A DNA stretch of 34,939 nucleotides, taken from contig JAIFND010000164.1 of assembly GCA_020047915.1 (NCBI GenBank), positions 1-34,939 of the forward strand. Direction: 5' to 3'. Shown one piece after another: positions 10,018 through 18,696 of this stretch (positions are counted from its first letter, which is position 1; each line of letters starts with the position of its first letter). The notes beneath the pieces are model-generated. The model was given only the letters and a program-made list of their open reading frames with translations, made no database searches and had not been told where the DNA came from. This DNA comes from a bacterium (GTDB taxonomy: Bacteria > Planctomycetota > UBA11346). A program made the position numbers and the translations under genes.

Positions 10018-11022
10018 ATGCTCCCGCCCATGCTGCGCGATGAAGTCGAAATCACGGTCCGTTCCGGCAATGGTGGCGATGGGATGGTCTCATTCCTGCG
10101 CGAGAAGTTCCGCCCCGAGGGCGGACCGGATGGCGGGGACGGCGGTCGGGGCGGCGATGTCATCCTGGTCGCCAACCCGCACATGAACACGCTTGGCCAC
10201 CTGGTGCGCCGGCCGCGCTGGCGCGCCGAGGACGGGATCAAGGGCGGCTACAAGAACAGCTTCGGCAAGAGCGGCGAGGATCTCATCGTCCAGGTGCCCT
10301 GCGGCACGGTGGTGCGCATCATCGAGACGCAGGAGATCATCGCCGACCTGACCACCGCCGAGCAGCGCGTGGTGATCGCGGCCGGCGGCCGGGGCGGCAA
10401 GGGCAACGTCCACTTCAAGAGTTCGATCAACCAGACGCCGCGCCAGTTCACGCCCGGTGAAATGGGCCAGGAACTGCACCTCAAGCTCGAACTCAAGCTG
10501 ATCGCCGACGTCGGCATCGTCGGCTTCCCCAACGCCGGCAAGAGCACCCTGCTGTCGCGCCTGTCGATGGCGCGGCCGAAGATCGCGCCCTACCCATTCA
10601 CCACGCTGGAGCCGCAGCTGGGGGTCATCGAGCGCCCCGACCGCACCCTGGTCCTGGCCGACATCCCCGGCCTGATCGAAGGTGCCGCCGACGGCAAGGG
10701 TCTGGGCCACCAGTTCCTGCGCCATGTCGAACGCTGCGCCCTGCTCCTGCACCTGGTCGATGGCAGCGAGGGCGAGGCCGAGGATCTGGCCGCCAAGGTC
10801 CGCGTGCTCAACGCCGAACTGCAGCGTTTCTCCCCCGAACTGGCCGCCAAGACCCAGATCGTGGTCCTGAACAAGCTCGACACCCGGCCTGACCTGCCCG
10901 AGCTCGCCCCCGTCGTGGCCAAGCTGCTCGGCTGCGAGGTGCGCTGCATCTCCGGGGTCGCCGGCATGGGCGTGACCGAGTTGGAGAACCACCTGCTGCT
11001 GGTAGTGCCACCCCGCGCCTGA
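10018..11022 (+). CDS. obg: GTPase Obg/CgtA
   Basis: A ribosome-associated GTPase of 334 residues that acts in late 50S subunit assembly and stress control. The Gly-rich Obg fold is at residues 5-160 ([27 protein letters not shown]). The G domain has G1 GFPNAGKS (169-176), G3 DIPG (215-218), G4 NKLD (285-288) and G5 near SGVA (312). It ends soon after the G domain, so it is the short form without a C-terminal OCT domain. ATG 10018 has AGGA nine bases upstream. ATG 10030 would fit the family start ([10 protein letters not shown]) but has poorer spacing. An upstream in-frame extension to 9961 is unlikely. A gap of 52 bases separates it from the pilT-like gene. Confidence 0.95.
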   Translation: MLPPMLRDEVEITVRSGNGGDGMVSFLREKFRPEGGPDGGDGGRGGDVILVANPHMNTLGHLVRRPRWRAEDGIKGGYKNSFGKSGEDLIVQVPCGTVVRIIETQEIIADLTTAEQRVVIAAGGRGGKGNVHFKSSINQTPRQFTPGEMGQELHLKLELKLIADVGIVGFPNAGKSTLLSRLSMARPKIAPYPFTTLEPQLGVIERPDRTLVLADIPGLIEGAADGKGLGHQFLRHVERCALLLHLVDGSEGEAEDLAAKVRVLNAELQRFSPELAAKTQIVVLNKLDTRPDLPELAPVVAKLLGCEVRCISGVAGMGVTELENHLLLVVPPRA

Positions 11023-11074
11023 CCCGGCCGGGACGGCCCTTGCCGGGCACTCGCGCCCAGCATAGCTTGGCTCC

Positions 11075-12187
11075 ATGAACATCCGCGAAGTCCTCCGCGC
11101 CATGGTGCAGCTCAAAAGCTCCGACCTGTTCCTGAAGGTCGGCGGCCCGCCGCGCGTGCGCATCGACGGTGCGGTGCGCCAGCTCGGCAACACGGCGATG
11201 ACCAAGGATGACATGCGCGATGCCTTCCTCGTGCTGGTCGAGGAGCATGCCAAGGAGCAGTTCAAGAAGGGCCACGAGTGCGACTGCTCGTTCGAGGACC
11301 CCGAGATCGGCCGTTTCCGCGTCAACGCCTTCATGCAGCGCGGCAACATCGGCTTCGTGCTGCGCCACGTCAAAAGCGACATCCCCGACTTCAAGGGCCT
11401 GGGCCTGCCGCAGGAGCAGTTCGAGCGCATCGCGCTGCTGCGTCGCGGCCTGATCCTGGTCACCGGCATCACCGGTTCGGGCAAATCGACCACCCTGGCG
11501 TCGATGATCCAGTACATGAACAAGGCGGTGAACCGCCACATCATCACCATCGAAGACCCGATCGAGTACAGCTACATCGACGACCGCTGTCTGATCAACC
11601 AGCGCGAGATCGGCATCGACACCCGCGACTTCAAGTCGGCCCTGCGCAACGCCATGCGTGAGGCCCCCGACGTCATCCTGGTCGGCGAGATGCGTGACAT
11701 CGAGACGGTCAACGCCGCCATCGACGCCGCCGAGACCGGCCATCTGGTGTTGTCCACGCTGCACACGATCAACGCGCAGCAGACGATGGAACGCATCATC
11801 AACTTCTTCCCGCCCTACCAGCACGCGCTGGTGCGCATGCAGCTATCGCTGGTGTTCCAGGCGGTGATCAGCCAGCGCCTCATCCCGCGCAAGGATGGCC
11901 CCGGCCGCGTGCCCGGCCTCGAACTGATGATCGCGACCCCGACCATCAAGCAGATGATCGAGGAGGGGCGCACCCCCGACCTCGGCGGGGCGATCCGCGA
12001 CAGCCTGCACTTCGGCTGCATGACCTTCAATCAAAGCCTGTTCGGGCTTTACGAGCAGGGGCACATCAGCCGCGAGGACGCCCTCGCCAACTCCGACAAC
12101 CCGGAGGAGATGGAGATGATGTTCCGCGGCATCCAGCGCGGCAACAGCACGCAGCTCAACCCCGCCATCGGTGGAGCGAAGCGGTGA
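11075..12187 (+). CDS. pilT: PilT/PilU-type type IV pilus retraction ATPase
   Basis: A cytoplasmic hexameric ATPase of 370 residues, expected to power pilus retraction and twitching. Walker A GITGSGKST is at 131-139, Walker B ILVGEMRD at 201-208, and the His box HLVLSTLH at 223-230. An Asp-box region (IITIEDPIEY) lies between them. The segment INQREIG and the C-terminal MTFNQSLFGLYEQGHIS have a PilU flavour, so the PilT/PilU split is not settled. No other pilus gene is in the window. The FHA-GAF gene follows after 79 bases, and regulatory domains beside a pilus motor hint at linked control. No strong Shine-Dalgarno is seen. Confidence 0.9.
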   Translation: MNIREVLRAMVQLKSSDLFLKVGGPPRVRIDGAVRQLGNTAMTKDDMRDAFLVLVEEHAKEQFKKGHECDCSFEDPEIGRFRVNAFMQRGNIGFVLRHVKSDIPDFKGLGLPQEQFERIALLRRGLILVTGITGSGKSTTLASMIQYMNKAVNRHIITIEDPIEYSYIDDRCLINQREIGIDTRDFKSALRNAMREAPDVILVGEMRDIETVNAAIDAAETGHLVLSTLHTINAQQTMERIINFFPPYQHALVRMQLSLVFQAVISQRLIPRKDGPGRVPGLELMIATPTIKQMIEEGRTPDLGGAIRDSLHFGCMTFNQSLFGLYEQGHISREDALANSDNPEEMEMMFRGIQRGNSTQLNPAIGGAKR

Positions 12188-12194
12188 GGGCGGC

Positions 12195-12262
12195 ATTGCC
12201 CCTGGGCTGGAAGCTCGCGTCGCGCCTCCAGCCTCCAGCCTCCAGCCTCCAGCAGGGGCAAT
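12195..12262 (+). promoter_or_regulatory. Stem-loop containing a GCCTCCA array just before the FHA-GAF start
   Basis: ATTGCCCCTG (12195-12204) pairs perfectly with CAGGGGCAAT (12253-12262). The loop contains four GCCTCCA copies plus G (12224-12252). The right arm ends four bases before ATG 12267 and contains AGGGG, the only Shine-Dalgarno-like sequence. Folding would therefore hide the ribosome site. Function is inferred. Confidence 0.5.
12224..12252 (+). repeat. Tandem GCCTCCA x4 array, copy 1
   Basis: A 29-bp array of four GCCTCCA units plus G. It is identical to 33900-33928 and sits in the same orientation and place, just upstream of a plus-strand start codon (14 bases before 12267). Confidence 0.95.
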
Positions 12263-12266
12263 CCAG

Positions 12267-13745
12267 ATGAGCAAGATTCGCATCGCCAATGGCCCCTACC
12301 GTGGCCGCGAACGCGGCCTGGTCGATAAGCCGATCACCATCGGGCGTGACGCCGAGGCCGGTCTGCAGATCCTCGACCGCAGCGCCTCACGCTTCCACTG
12401 CGAGGTGTTCCCGGTCGGCGGCATGTGGTTCGTCAAGGACCTCGACAGCAAGAACGGCACGCATATCAACGATGAGAAGCTGAAGGACGAGGAACTGCTG
12501 CGCGCCGGCGACGTGATCAAGATCGGCACCACCGAGATGATCTTCGAGACCGGCAACGCGGCGCAGGACGATGACTCCAGCGATCGCATCCGCTATCAGG
12601 ATGATCCGGAGATGCTGTCGAACACGCTGGAATTCCGCGTCGATGAGCTGGCCGACCTGTCCGAGCCCGCCGAGGAGGACGTCCCTGCCCCGGCCAACCG
12701 CGATGGTGGCAAGGCGGTACGCATCCTCTACCAGGTCGCCCGCGTCCTCGCCGAGGGCGAGCGCATCGCCGACCTCGAAGCCCGCGTCCTCGACAGCCTG
12801 GTGCTGCAGATGCCGGCCGAATGTGCCGTCATCTTCCGCCGCGACACGGCTTCCGGCAAACTGGTGCCCAACGGGGTGCGCACCGCCTCGCCCGGCATCC
12901 AGCCGGTGATCTCGCGCTCGATCGTCAAGAAGACCTTTACCGAGAACAAGGCGGTGCACAGCGCCAACGCCCTCGAGGATGAGCGTTTTTCGCGCAACCA
13001 GTCGATATCCTCCAAGCAGATCCGCTCGGTGGTCTGCGTGCCGCTGGTGGTCGGAGGCTCGACCCGCGGGGTGGTGTACATTTCGCGCGGCAACGGCGAG
13101 CAGCCCTTCGAGCAGGCCGATCTCGAGATGGCCTCGGCGGTTGCGCTGCAACTCGGCCAGGCCCAGCACGTGCGCGAGGAGCGGCGCCGGCACCGAGTGG
13201 CCATCGTCCAGACCGTCGCCGCGATGGTCCGCGCCCTTGAGGGCCGGGCGGCTTGCGTCGGGGCCGGCGAGCGCTGCGCTCGCGCCGCCTGCGCCGTGGC
13301 CAATGCCATGCGCCTGCCCGAGGACAGTCGCGAACGCCTGTACATGGCTGGCCTGCTGCACCACTTCCCCAGGCTCACTGGCGATGCCGCGTCGGCCAAC
13401 CGCATCCTTGATGCGATCGACGATCTCGAACCGCTGCTGCCCCTGGTCCGCTCGGCCTACGAGCGCATCGATGGTCGGGGGCCGCTGCGCATTGCCGGCG
13501 ACGACCTCGACACCGAGGCACGCATCCTTGGGGCGACCACTGCCTTCGCCGCCCGTCTGGCGGCCGATCCCGGTGCCGACCCCGGACTGGTCATCGAGGG
13601 CCTGACCACCGACGGTGGTTTCGACAGCAACATCGCCCAGATCCTCCTCGCCTGCCACCTTGATGGCAGCCTGTACAAGCGCCCGGACGTGCCGGGCGCC
13701 CCGCTGGGTACTGATCGCATCGAGAAGTCGGATGCGCGGGCCTGA
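12267..13745 (+). CDS. FHA-GAF signalling protein with a degenerate HD-GYP-like C-terminus
   Basis: A cytoplasmic protein of 492 residues, probably reading phosphothreonine and a small ligand. The FHA domain (1-96) has the conserved GR (26-27), SRFHCEV (41-47) and SKNGTHIN (61-68). An acidic linker follows. The GAF domain (about 150-302) includes SVVCVPLVVGGSTRGVVYIS. Residues 310-470 look like an HD-GYP fold with its signatures changed: LLHH (363-366) replaces the metal-binding LLHD, and DGRGPL (402-407) stands where DGSGYP would be. That makes a phosphodiesterase unlikely and a sensing or scaffold role more likely. ATG 12267 is chosen because the FHA fold starts there; the longer frame from 12171 reads through the upstream repeat. 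It overlaps trmH by 14 bases. Confidence 0.85.
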   Translation: MSKIRIANGPYRGRERGLVDKPITIGRDAEAGLQILDRSASRFHCEVFPVGGMWFVKDLDSKNGTHINDEKLKDEELLRAGDVIKIGTTEMIFETGNAAQDDDSSDRIRYQDDPEMLSNTLEFRVDELADLSEPAEEDVPAPANRDGGKAVRILYQVARVLAEGERIADLEARVLDSLVLQMPAECAVIFRRDTASGKLVPNGVRTASPGIQPVISRSIVKKTFTENKAVHSANALEDERFSRNQSISSKQIRSVVCVPLVVGGSTRGVVYISRGNGEQPFEQADLEMASAVALQLGQAQHVREERRRHRVAIVQTVAAMVRALEGRAACVGAGERCARAACAVANAMRLPEDSRERLYMAGLLHHFPRLTGDAASANRILDAIDDLEPLLPLVRSAYERIDGRGPLRIAGDDLDTEARILGATTAFAARLAADPGADPGLVIEGLTTDGGFDSNIAQILLACHLDGSLYKRPDVPGAPLGTDRIEKSDARA

Positions 13746-14481
13746 GGCCGGCAATGCGGCGCGCCTGGCGCGCGAGCTGCCCAGTCCGGTCGCGCCGCAT
13801 CCTTTGGATGCACGCATCACCGCCGACCGGGCGCGCAAGTACCGCCAGGTGCTGGCTCGGCGCACCTCCCGTCTGGCGGTAGTGATCGAGGACAGCTACG
13901 ACCAGCACAATGCGACGGCGATCCTACGCACCTGCGATGCGATGGGCATCCACCGCGTGGTGGTGACCACGGCGCGCAACGCCTTCCAGGTCAACGACAA
14001 GGTCAGCCAGGGCGTGCACCGCTATCTCGACCTGCATGTCCTCCCCGACATCGATGCGGCGGCGGCGCTACTCAAGTCGATGGGCTACAAGCTGTGGGTC
14101 ACCGACCTGGCCGCGGATGCCGCGATCGGCCCGCAGACGCTGCTGCCGCGCCTGCAGCAGGACCCGATCGCGATCGTTTTCGGCAACGAGGGCAGCGGCA
14201 TTACCCCGCGCGCGCGCGAACTGGCCGACGGCTGCTTCCTGCTGCCGATGTCCGGCTTCTCGCAGTCGCTCAACCTGTCGGTGTCGGCGGCGATGACCCT
14301 GCAGGCGCTGCGTGGCGCCGCGGTCGCCGCCGATGACGCCGGCGACCTGCCGCCCGGAGAGCAGCAGGTCGTCTATGATCGCTGGGTTCGACGCTATCTG
14401 GGCGAGGAGATCGGCGGTCCGCTGCCGACGCCGGCCCAGGACCGGCGTGGTGTCCAGGTCGATTCCTATCGCGCCTGTTGA
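13732..14481 (+). CDS. trmH: SpoU-class RNA 2'-O-methyltransferase, TrmH type (probable tRNA Gm18)
   Basis: A SAM-dependent SPOUT methyltransferase of 249 residues. The SpoU motifs are all present: NATAILRTCDAMGI, IAIVFGNEGSGI, and FLLPMSGFSQSLNLSVSAA, whose SQSLNLSVSAA matches the TrmH knot. The N-terminal RKYRQVLARRTSRLAVVIED resembles TrmH enzymes that methylate G18 of tRNA, so Gm18 is the likely product, though a related rRNA target cannot be excluded. ATG 13732 lies within the end of the FHA gene (14-base overlap), suggesting translational coupling. A strong hairpin follows at 14516-14552. Confidence 0.88.
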   Translation: MRGPEAGNAARLARELPSPVAPHPLDARITADRARKYRQVLARRTSRLAVVIEDSYDQHNATAILRTCDAMGIHRVVVTTARNAFQVNDKVSQGVHRYLDLHVLPDIDAAAALLKSMGYKLWVTDLAADAAIGPQTLLPRLQQDPIAIVFGNEGSGITPRARELADGCFLLPMSGFSQSLNLSVSAAMTLQALRGAAVAADDAGDLPPGEQQVVYDRWVRRYLGEEIGGPLPTPAQDRRGVQVDSYRAC

Positions 14482-14515
14482 GTTCATTATCGTAGATCCA
14501 GTGATGTCCAAATGC

Positions 14516-14552
14516 TCGAGTAGGGGCCAGAGTTCGCCTGGCCCCTACTCGA
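14516..14552 (+). terminator. Hairpin terminator after trmH
   Basis: TCGAGTAGGGGCCAG (14516-14530) and CTGGCCCCTACTCGA (14538-14552) pair over 15 bases without mismatch around a 7-base loop, 35 bases after the trmH stop. There is no clear T-run, so this is a terminator-like stem rather than a textbook intrinsic terminator. Confidence 0.65.
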
Positions 14553-14936
14553 CTGTCTCCTGAAAATTCGAATGCGTTTTCTGGTTTGCAGAGCGGGCAG
14601 GCGATGCGCCAGGGAGAGCACGCACCGTTGCCACGCTTGCCGGTGGGCGTAGGGGCCGGACTTGACCCTAAACAACGCATTTCGTTTGGCGTTCGGCGTT
14701 CGGCGTTCCGCAAGGTCTTAGGTCGGTACATCGAACTCTCCAAGGCTCACCACCTGGGTGACCACCCCATCGCGATGTATCGTGTAGGCTCGCAATGCCG
14801 AACACCGAACGCCGAACGCCGAACTGCGTTTTCTAGGTTGACGGTACCGCCTCCAGCTGATCCCAGGCTGGCGGGCGATCCGAACGGACCCATGATCCGG
14901 GTGTCCGCCAGCAGCGGGTGGACCGGGAGAGGGTGC
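14553..14936. repeat. Noncoding spacer with GTTCGGC tandem and inverted repeats
   Basis: No gene with support lies in this stretch. GGCGTTCGGC... (14688-14708) is the inverted complement of 14800-14820 at 20 of 21 bases, separated by 91 bases, and similarity extends further out on both sides. The short segments TAGGGGCC and TGCGTTTTCT also recur (14521/14650 and about 14574/14825). The promoter for the sigma-factor operon should lie here. GAAC-containing repeats near 14800-14824 could include an ECF-type -35, but I cannot fix it. Confidence 0.5.
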
Positions 14937-15449
14937 ATGGACGACCAGCAGCGCTTCATGGCCCTGTTCCTGCGCCACCAGGACGATATCCGCGCTTTCG
15001 TCGGTTCGGTGGTGCGCGATTGGACGGCGACCGACGACATCATGCAGGAGACGGCGGTCGTCCTGTGGCGGAAATTCGCCGAGTATGATGCGTCGCGTTC
15101 GTTCGGCGCCTGGGCTCGTGGGATCGCCGGCTTCGAGATCCGCAAGCATCGTGAGCGCACGGCGCGGGTTCCCGCCCTGTTGTCACCCGAAGCCATCGCG
15201 GCCATCGACGCGGTGTGGGACGAGGCGGCGCCGGTCGCGCCGCGCCTGGAGGCCCTCGCCCGCTGCCTGGAGCGGATCGATGCCCCCACCCGGGCGATCC
15301 TCGACCTGCGCTATCGCGATGGCCTGGAGCTCGACGCGGTCGCCAACCGCTGCGGCCGCGGCGTAGAGGCGGTGGGCAAGCTGATGCAGCGTCTGCGCGG
15401 TGCCCTCGGCGACTGCGTGCAGCGCCAATTGGCGGCGGAGGCACGATGA
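14937..15449 (+). CDS. ECF-family RNA polymerase sigma factor
   Basis: A short sigma-70 relative of 170 residues. Region 2 covers about residues 5-75 (RHQDDIRAFVGSVVRDW, DIMQETAVVLWRKFAEYD), and region 4 about 100-160 (ILDLRYRDGLELDAVANRCG). There is no region 3, as expected for an ECF factor. Its style matches sigma factors common in Planctomycetes and Verrucomicrobia. ATG 14937 has GGAG seven bases upstream; the longer frame from 14586 reads through noncoding repeats. The stop overlaps the next start in an ATGA (15446-15449), so translation of the sigma and anti-sigma factors is coupled. It probably controls this operon and its own expression. Confidence 0.92.
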   Translation: MDDQQRFMALFLRHQDDIRAFVGSVVRDWTATDDIMQETAVVLWRKFAEYDASRSFGAWARGIAGFEIRKHRERTARVPALLSPEAIAAIDAVWDEAAPVAPRLEALARCLERIDAPTRAILDLRYRDGLELDAVANRCGRGVEAVGKLMQRLRGALGDCVQRQLAAEAR

Positions 15450-16684
15450 CCGACCTCGCCCGCCTGGACGCCCTGATTGCCCGTCATCTGGATGGCCGGG
15501 CCGACGCAGACGAACTCGTGGAACTTGATGCCGCGCTGTGCGCCTCGCCAGACGCGGCGCGGCGGTTTGCGGCCCAGGCCCGCATCGATGGCGACCTGCG
15601 TACGGCCAGTCGTGCAACCGGAGCGCAGGTCGTGGGCACCATTACCCAGCGTATCGCTGCCGCTGAGCGCCAAGCCTCGCGCCATTCGGCCCGGCGCGTC
15701 CGGACGCGGCCGCAACCCAGGCGCTGGCTACTGCCGCTGGCGGCGGGTCTGGTGGCGATGGTCGGAGTCCTGGCATGGCTGGCAGGAGGCATGGATCCGG
15801 CCCCCCCGTTCGTCAGTGCCGGTCGGCCTGTGCAGCCCGGAATGGCGCTTGCCGGTGTGGTGGCGATCAATGGCGGCGGCAGCATCGTGCTCGCCGCCGG
15901 CAGTGTGGCCGAGGCGGCAGGAATCGCTTCCTCGCCGGAACTGCGGCTCGATCGCGGCCGTGTCGACTGCTCGGTGGCACCACGCACGGAGGGACATTTC
16001 AGCGTCGTTACGCCACATGGTCGCATGGAGGTGATCGGCACCTCCTTCGCCGTCGCGGTCGGCGAGGAGACGCAACTTACCGTGCGCGAGGGCATCGTTG
16101 AGGCGTCTGCCGGCGGCGAACGCCACGCGGTCGGGCCTGGTGGTATGGCCAACTTTGCTGGCGGCGCCGTACGTGCCTTACAGCCGATCCTGCGACCTCT
16201 ATCCACGGCATCCATCTCCAATTGGAACAACAACAGCCCAGGCATCACCGTCACTGCCGCCGGCACAGGTCCCACCGGGGCATCGGCCCTGTGCTTCGAC
16301 TTCCGCGCCGGACGCGGGGATCGCTGGGCCTCGTGCCGGTGGTTGCCGGGCCTCGACTGGCGTGATGCCGATGGTCTCAGTCTGGTCCTGTTCGGCGGCG
16401 GTACCGGCAAGCGCATCCTGGTGGAGGTGATGGATGATGGGGCAGACCGGGAGGTTGGTGGGCGCGATCGCTATGAACGCTTCGCTGTCGGCTTTGATGA
16501 TGATGTGGTCGGCTGGCACGAGCGCCGCTTCCCCTTCAATGCCTTCGTGCGGCGAGATGATCTCTGGCCCGGCATACCCAACGATGGTTTTGGTCGCGAA
16601 CGCGTACACGGGATCTCTCTGATCCCCTCCCAGACCCCGCTCAGGTATACGGTCGAGCGTATTGGCATCTATCGATCCCGTTAG
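15446..16684 (+). CDS. FecR-like anti-sigma factor with a CBM11-like C-terminal domain
   Basis: A membrane protein of 412 residues. Residues 1-90 form the cytoplasmic part expected to hold the sigma factor (LDALIARHLDGRADADEL). One transmembrane helix follows at about 94-114. A FecR-type domain carries TPHGRMEVIGTSFAV (189-203). The end (about 265-410; DGLSLVLFGGG, WHERRFPFNAF) resembles CBM11/CIA30-type sugar-binding beta sandwiches rather than the LamG domain often seen in this architecture. ATG 15446 overlaps the sigma stop. A polysaccharide or cell-wall ligand outside the membrane is an inference. The beta-helix gene starts 69 bases downstream. Confidence 0.85.
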   Translation: MTDLARLDALIARHLDGRADADELVELDAALCASPDAARRFAAQARIDGDLRTASRATGAQVVGTITQRIAAAERQASRHSARRVRTRPQPRRWLLPLAAGLVAMVGVLAWLAGGMDPAPPFVSAGRPVQPGMALAGVVAINGGGSIVLAAGSVAEAAGIASSPELRLDRGRVDCSVAPRTEGHFSVVTPHGRMEVIGTSFAVAVGEETQLTVREGIVEASAGGERHAVGPGGMANFAGGAVRALQPILRPLSTASISNWNNNSPGITVTAAGTGPTGASALCFDFRAGRGDRWASCRWLPGLDWRDADGLSLVLFGGGTGKRILVEVMDDGADREVGGRDRYERFAVGFDDDVVGWHERRFPFNAFVRRDDLWPGIPNDGFGRERVHGISLIPSQTPLRYTVERIGIYRSR

Positions 16685-16753
16685 GGAGCAACGATTTGTA
16701 TAATCTTGTCCGCCACGACCAGGCTGCGCGGGAGATGGTGCGGAGAAACCCGC

Positions 16754-18694
16754 ATGCGTCTGCTCGCCCTGTTGCTGCTCGTCGCTGTCGCCGGTGCCGC
16801 CGAGTATTATGTCAGCCCGTCCGGCAACGACGCCAATGCCGGCACCTCATCGGCCGCTCCGTGGAAGACCATCGGCAAGGTCAATAGCCGGAGCTTCGCG
16901 GCCGGCGATCGCATCTACTTCCAAGGCGGACAGACCTTCACTGACAGCGATCTGTATCTCGGCAGCGATGACACCGGCACCGCCGCCAGCCCGATCATCG
17001 TCGGCAGTTATGGCACCGGGCGGGCGACGCTGCAGCCACCGGCGAGCAAGCATGCGATCAACATCGACAACACCGCCGGCCTGTACATCAAGGATCTGAT
17101 ACTGGTCGGTCCGGGGGCAGCGCTGTCCGACACCAACCAGAAACGTGGCGTGTCAGCCTACTGCGATATCGCCACGGGGGCGAAATTGCCCTTTCTCCGA
17201 CTTGAGAACCTGGACATCAGCAACTTCTACGAAGGTATCCAGATCGGCGCGTGGGATGAATCGTTCAGCGGCTTCCTGGATGTGACGATCACCAACTGCA
17301 TGATCCACGACAATCTCGCGAACGGACTGACGACCTACGGCTTCGGCCCAGGTAGCGCAACCCAGCAATCCCATGCCAATATCCAGGTGCTGGATTGCGA
17401 GGTGACCAGGAATTATGGCGATCCGACCCTGTCGAATCCTGCGGCACAGCATTCGGGCAGCGGCATCATCATCAGCGGCACCAAGGGCGGATTGGTCGAC
17501 CGCTGCTACGTCCACCACAACGGTGGCGGAGCCGGCGACAACGCCGGCGGCGGACCGGTCGGCATCTGGACCTACGCCAGCGACAGTGTGGTCATCCAGC
17601 GCTCGCTCGTGCATGACCAGAAGACGACAACGGGCGCAGTCGATGGCGGCGGTTTCGATATCGATGGCGGCGCGACCAATGCCGTGATCCAGTATTGCTA
17701 CTCCTACGGCAACGACGGCCCGGGTTTCCTGGTGGCCGAGTACACAGGCGCGACCCCGCTGCAGAACGGCACCTTCCGTTACAACATCTCCTGGCGTGAC
17801 GGACGGCGCACCTCGATGAACATGGCCTCGGGGTTCCATTTCTGGAGTGGCGAGAATCTGACCTCGGAACTCCAGGACATCCGTGTGTACAACAATCTCG
17901 TGTACACCGAGAATGCCACCGGTGGTCCCTGCGTGACCTATCAGAGCGGACCGATGGCCGGCCTGCGCATGTGGAACAACATCTTCGTCGTGCAGGGTGG
18001 CGAACGGTTCACCAACATTGGCAGCAACACCGCATATTACACCTTCCAGAACAACCTCTACTGGGCTACGGACAATAACTGGACAGGGGGCTGGAAGTGG
18101 GGGACGACGACCTACACCACGCTGGCTGCCTGGCGCGCCGCCACCGGCACTCCTGAGACCCTCTCGGGCAACCCGGTCGGCCTGCAGCTGGATCCGCTGG
18201 TGAACGGTCTGGTTGCCGGCGCCCAACCCACCTCGGTCGCCGCCATGGAGGCGATGACCACATTCAAGCTGCTGGCCGCCTCGCCGGCGATCAATACCGG
18301 AGCCGATCTGCGTACGGCGACGTATGGTTCCCTCGCCATCGGCACGCGCGATTTCTGGAACAATGCGCTACCGGTCGGTGGGGCCTTCGACATCGGACCG
18401 CAGGAGCGCACCTGGGAGGTCAGTTATGATGCCAATGGTGCAACGTCTGGCAGCGTGCCGGCGGTCCAGGCCAAGAACCTCGGCGTCAACCTGACGCTGG
18501 CTGCCAACAGCGGCAGCCTGGTCCGCTCGGGCTATGTCTTCAGCGGCTGGAACACGGCGGCTGATGGGAGCGGGACGGGCTATGCGGCGGGCGGATCCTA
18601 CAGCACGGATGCATCAGCCATGCTGTACGCGCACTGGCTTCCCGTGGGAGGGAACAGTGCCCGACCATCACGACGACGAAACCGGCATCGCTGA
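16754..18694 (+). CDS. Exported right-handed beta-helix protein, N-terminal part (frame broken near 18660)
   Basis: A secreted protein fragment of 646 residues. ATG 16754 has CGGAG about seven bases upstream, and the signal peptide MRLLALLLLVAVAGAA follows directly; the frame from 16706 lacks both. The start YYVSPSGNDANAGTSSAPWKT-like segment (about 16800-16870) is typical of DUF1565/pectate-lyase-like beta-helix proteins. Parallel beta-helix turns rich in Asn and Gly run to about residue 470. One InlB-type repeat (FSGWNTAADGSG) lies at about 18415-18650. The last residues, ARPSRRRNRHR, are out-of-frame read of the cadherin-like module. The original protein most likely continued into 18697-21612. 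Polysaccharide binding or cleavage is possible but no catalytic residues are assigned. Confidence 0.8.
   Translation: MRLLALLLLVAVAGAAEYYVSPSGNDANAGTSSAAPWKTIGKVNSRSFAAGDRIYFQGGQTFTDSDLYLGSDDTGTAASPIIVGSYGTGRATLQPPASKHAINIDNTAGLYIKDLILVGPGAALSDTNQKRGVSAYCDIATGAKLPFLRLENLDISNFYEGIQIGAWDESFSGFLDVTITNCMIHDNLANGLTTYGFGPGSATQQSHANIQVLDCEVTRNYGDPTLSNPAAQHSGSGIIISGTKGGLVDRCYVHHNGGGAGDNAGGGPVGIWTYASDSVVIQRSLVHDQKTTTGAVDGGGFDIDGGATNAVIQYCYSYGNDGPGFLVAEYTGATPLQNGTFRYNISWRDGRRTSMNMASGFHFWSGENLTSELQDIRVYNNLVYTENATGGPCVTYQSGPMAGLRMWNNIFVVQGGERFTNIGSNTAYYTFQNNLYWATDNNWTGGWKWGTTTYTTLAAWRAATGTPETLSGNPVGLQLDPLVNGLVAGAQPTSVAAMEAMTTFKLLAASPAINTGADLRTATYGSLAIGTRDFWNNALPVGGAFDIGPQERTWEVSYDANGATSGSVPAVQAKNLGVNLTLAANSGSLVRSGYVFSGWNTAADGSGTGYAAGGSYSTDASAMLYAHWLPVGGNSARPSRRRNRHR
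18660..18662 (+). other. One-base frameshift site in a C-run
   Basis: The sequence GTGCCCGACCATC here corresponds to GGCCCCGACCATC in the two other copies of the same module (about 19775 and 20350). Restoring one C gives SAPTITTTKPASLTVNEDT in frame and joins the two halves of the surface-protein gene. Confidence 0.85.
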
Positions 18695-18696
18695 CC

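Noticed and set aside
8420-10186. Long plus-strand ORF (588 codons) opposite the DUF255 gene
   Set aside because: It is a shadow on the opposite strand of a well-recognised gene, with a low-complexity sequence and no family resemblance.
14800-14860. A GAAC-type ECF promoter before the sigma-factor gene
   Set aside because: GAAC occurs in the tandem repeats many times, and no matching -10 could be singled out.
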